This document shows positions 5,584 through 6,000 of a stretch of 6,000 bases of DNA, piece by piece; the stretch's first letter is position 1; every line of letters begins with the position of its first letter. Under the pieces are notes generated by a model. That model did not search any database. It saw nothing but the letters and a program-made list of their open reading frames with translations, and had not been told where the DNA came from. Position numbers and translations under genes: made by a program. The stretch is from Candidatus Margulisiibacteriota bacterium (GTDB taxonomy: Bacteria > Margulisbacteria > WOR-1 > O2-12-FULL-45-9): the NCBI GenBank assembly GCA_018814265.1, contig JAHIZU010000257.1, positions 1-6,000 of the forward strand, written 5' to 3'.

Positions 5584-6000
5584 ATGCCTAAAATTTGGAA
5601 ATTGAGTATTGGGTTTTGTTTGTGTCTTGTTTCTTGTATCTTGGTTATTTCTCCGGCCTCGGCTTACCCCCAGGTCTTTCCAGCGCCGGCCATTAGCGGC
5701 CCCAGCGGCGTGGTCAGGATCCCCTCAGCCGACGTTATTCCTTATAAGAATTTTAATATTGGCGCGGATTTTGGCGCCACTTTCCTGCCAGGCTTTGGCA
5801 GCAGTGAATCCGCTGTTTATTATAAAATGAATCTGGGCACCTATCATGGGGTTGAGCTGGGGATCGTCGGCGGCACAGAGAAGAACTCTGGCACGATCCG
5901 TGAAGGCGTTTTTGTTAACATGAAGCTGTCTCTTTCAACCGGGGAAGAGCCTTACCCGATGCTCTTAGCCATTGGCGTTGAAAACCTTTTTTCCTACACG
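5584..6000 (+). CDS. Exported protein, probable outer-membrane beta-barrel (YjbH-like start), cut by window edge
   Basis: An open frame of 139 codons runs from the ATG at 5584 to the end of the window with no stop. The first 27 residues form a signal peptide: MPKIWK, a long hydrophobic core and PASA before YPQVF. LVSC at 15-18 resembles a lipobox, but it sits inside the hydrophobic core with more hydrophobic residues after it, so ordinary cleavage after ASA is more likely. The mature start, ISGPSGVVRIPSADVIPYKNF, followed by alternating, glycine- and aromatic-rich segments (NIGADFGATF, GVELGIVGGT, EGVFVNMKLSLS), looks like successive short beta strands. The G-x-x-G-h-h-x-h-P-(S/T)-A start is reminiscent of YjbH-family and related barrels linked to exopolysaccharide export. 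Position after ompH, lpxD and a glycosyltransferase supports an envelope role. The family assignment is tentative; the rest of the gene lies beyond the window. Confidence 0.7.
   Translation, partial: MPKIWKLSIGFCLCLVSCILVISPASAYPQVFPAPAISGPSGVVRIPSADVIPYKNFNIGADFGATFLPGFGSSESAVYYKMNLGTYHGVELGIVGGTEKNSGTIREGVFVNMKLSLSTGEEPYPMLLAIGVENLFSYT

Noticed and set aside
5627..5640. LVSC lipobox in the barrel-like protein's signal peptide
   Set aside because: It lies in the middle of the hydrophobic core and is followed by ILVI and a good ASA cleavage site, so a lipoprotein is less likely.
5609..5830. Plus-strand open frame of 73 codons overlapping the barrel gene in another frame
   Set aside because: Arg/Pro-rich translation without a motif, entirely inside the gene that has a ribosome binding site and signal peptide.

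Overview
The window looks like chromosomal DNA from a diderm (Gram-negative-type) bacterium, with compact gene packing and mixed GC content. Evidence for an outer membrane is direct: an OmpH/Skp-type periplasmic chaperone, an LpxD acyltransferase of lipid A synthesis, and a secreted protein that resembles the start of an outer-membrane beta-barrel. The combination of a 7TM-PAS protein, a shortened MnmG and a GPSGVVRIPSADV-type barrel start suggests an uncultured candidate phylum (the Margulisbacteria/Saganbacteria or Omnitrophota type would fit). That placement is a low-confidence impression from gene content only.

Layout. Positions 1-135 hold the start of pyrH (UMP kinase) on the minus strand, running off the left edge. 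Positions 136-190 are a very short divergent control region in which good sigma70-type promoters can be read on both strands, interleaved with each other. From there everything reads rightward: a seven-helix membrane protein ending in a PAS domain with no output domain (180-1223), mnmG for tRNA wobble-uridine modification (1236-2993), ompH/skp (3044-3499), lpxD (3499-4416), a family-4-like glycosyltransferase (4413-5573), and the first 139 codons of an exported, probably barrel-forming protein (5584 to the right edge).

The rightward genes are separated by 12 nt, 50 nt, a 1-nt overlap, a 4-nt overlap and 10 nt, and no convincing terminator was found between them, so they could be one long transcript. 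Strong Shine-Dalgarno sites precede only ompH and the barrel gene. The sensor, mnmG, lpxD and the glycosyltransferase lack an obvious one, which fits leaderless translation for the first and translational coupling for the rest. The last four genes form an envelope-building group: chaperone for outer-membrane proteins, lipid A acyltransferase, a glycosyltransferase that may act on a lipid or surface polysaccharide, and an outer-membrane protein. The sensor and mnmG are upstream passengers or co-regulated housekeeping genes.

Most notable: the overlapping divergent promoters, the output-less 7TM-PAS protein, a roughly 50-residue contraction inside MnmG, and a palindromic repeat of a type scattered through many bacterial genomes that has become the last seven codons of the glycosyltransferase. 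No tRNA, rRNA, CRISPR array, insertion sequence or phage gene was seen, and no clear new multi-gene system.
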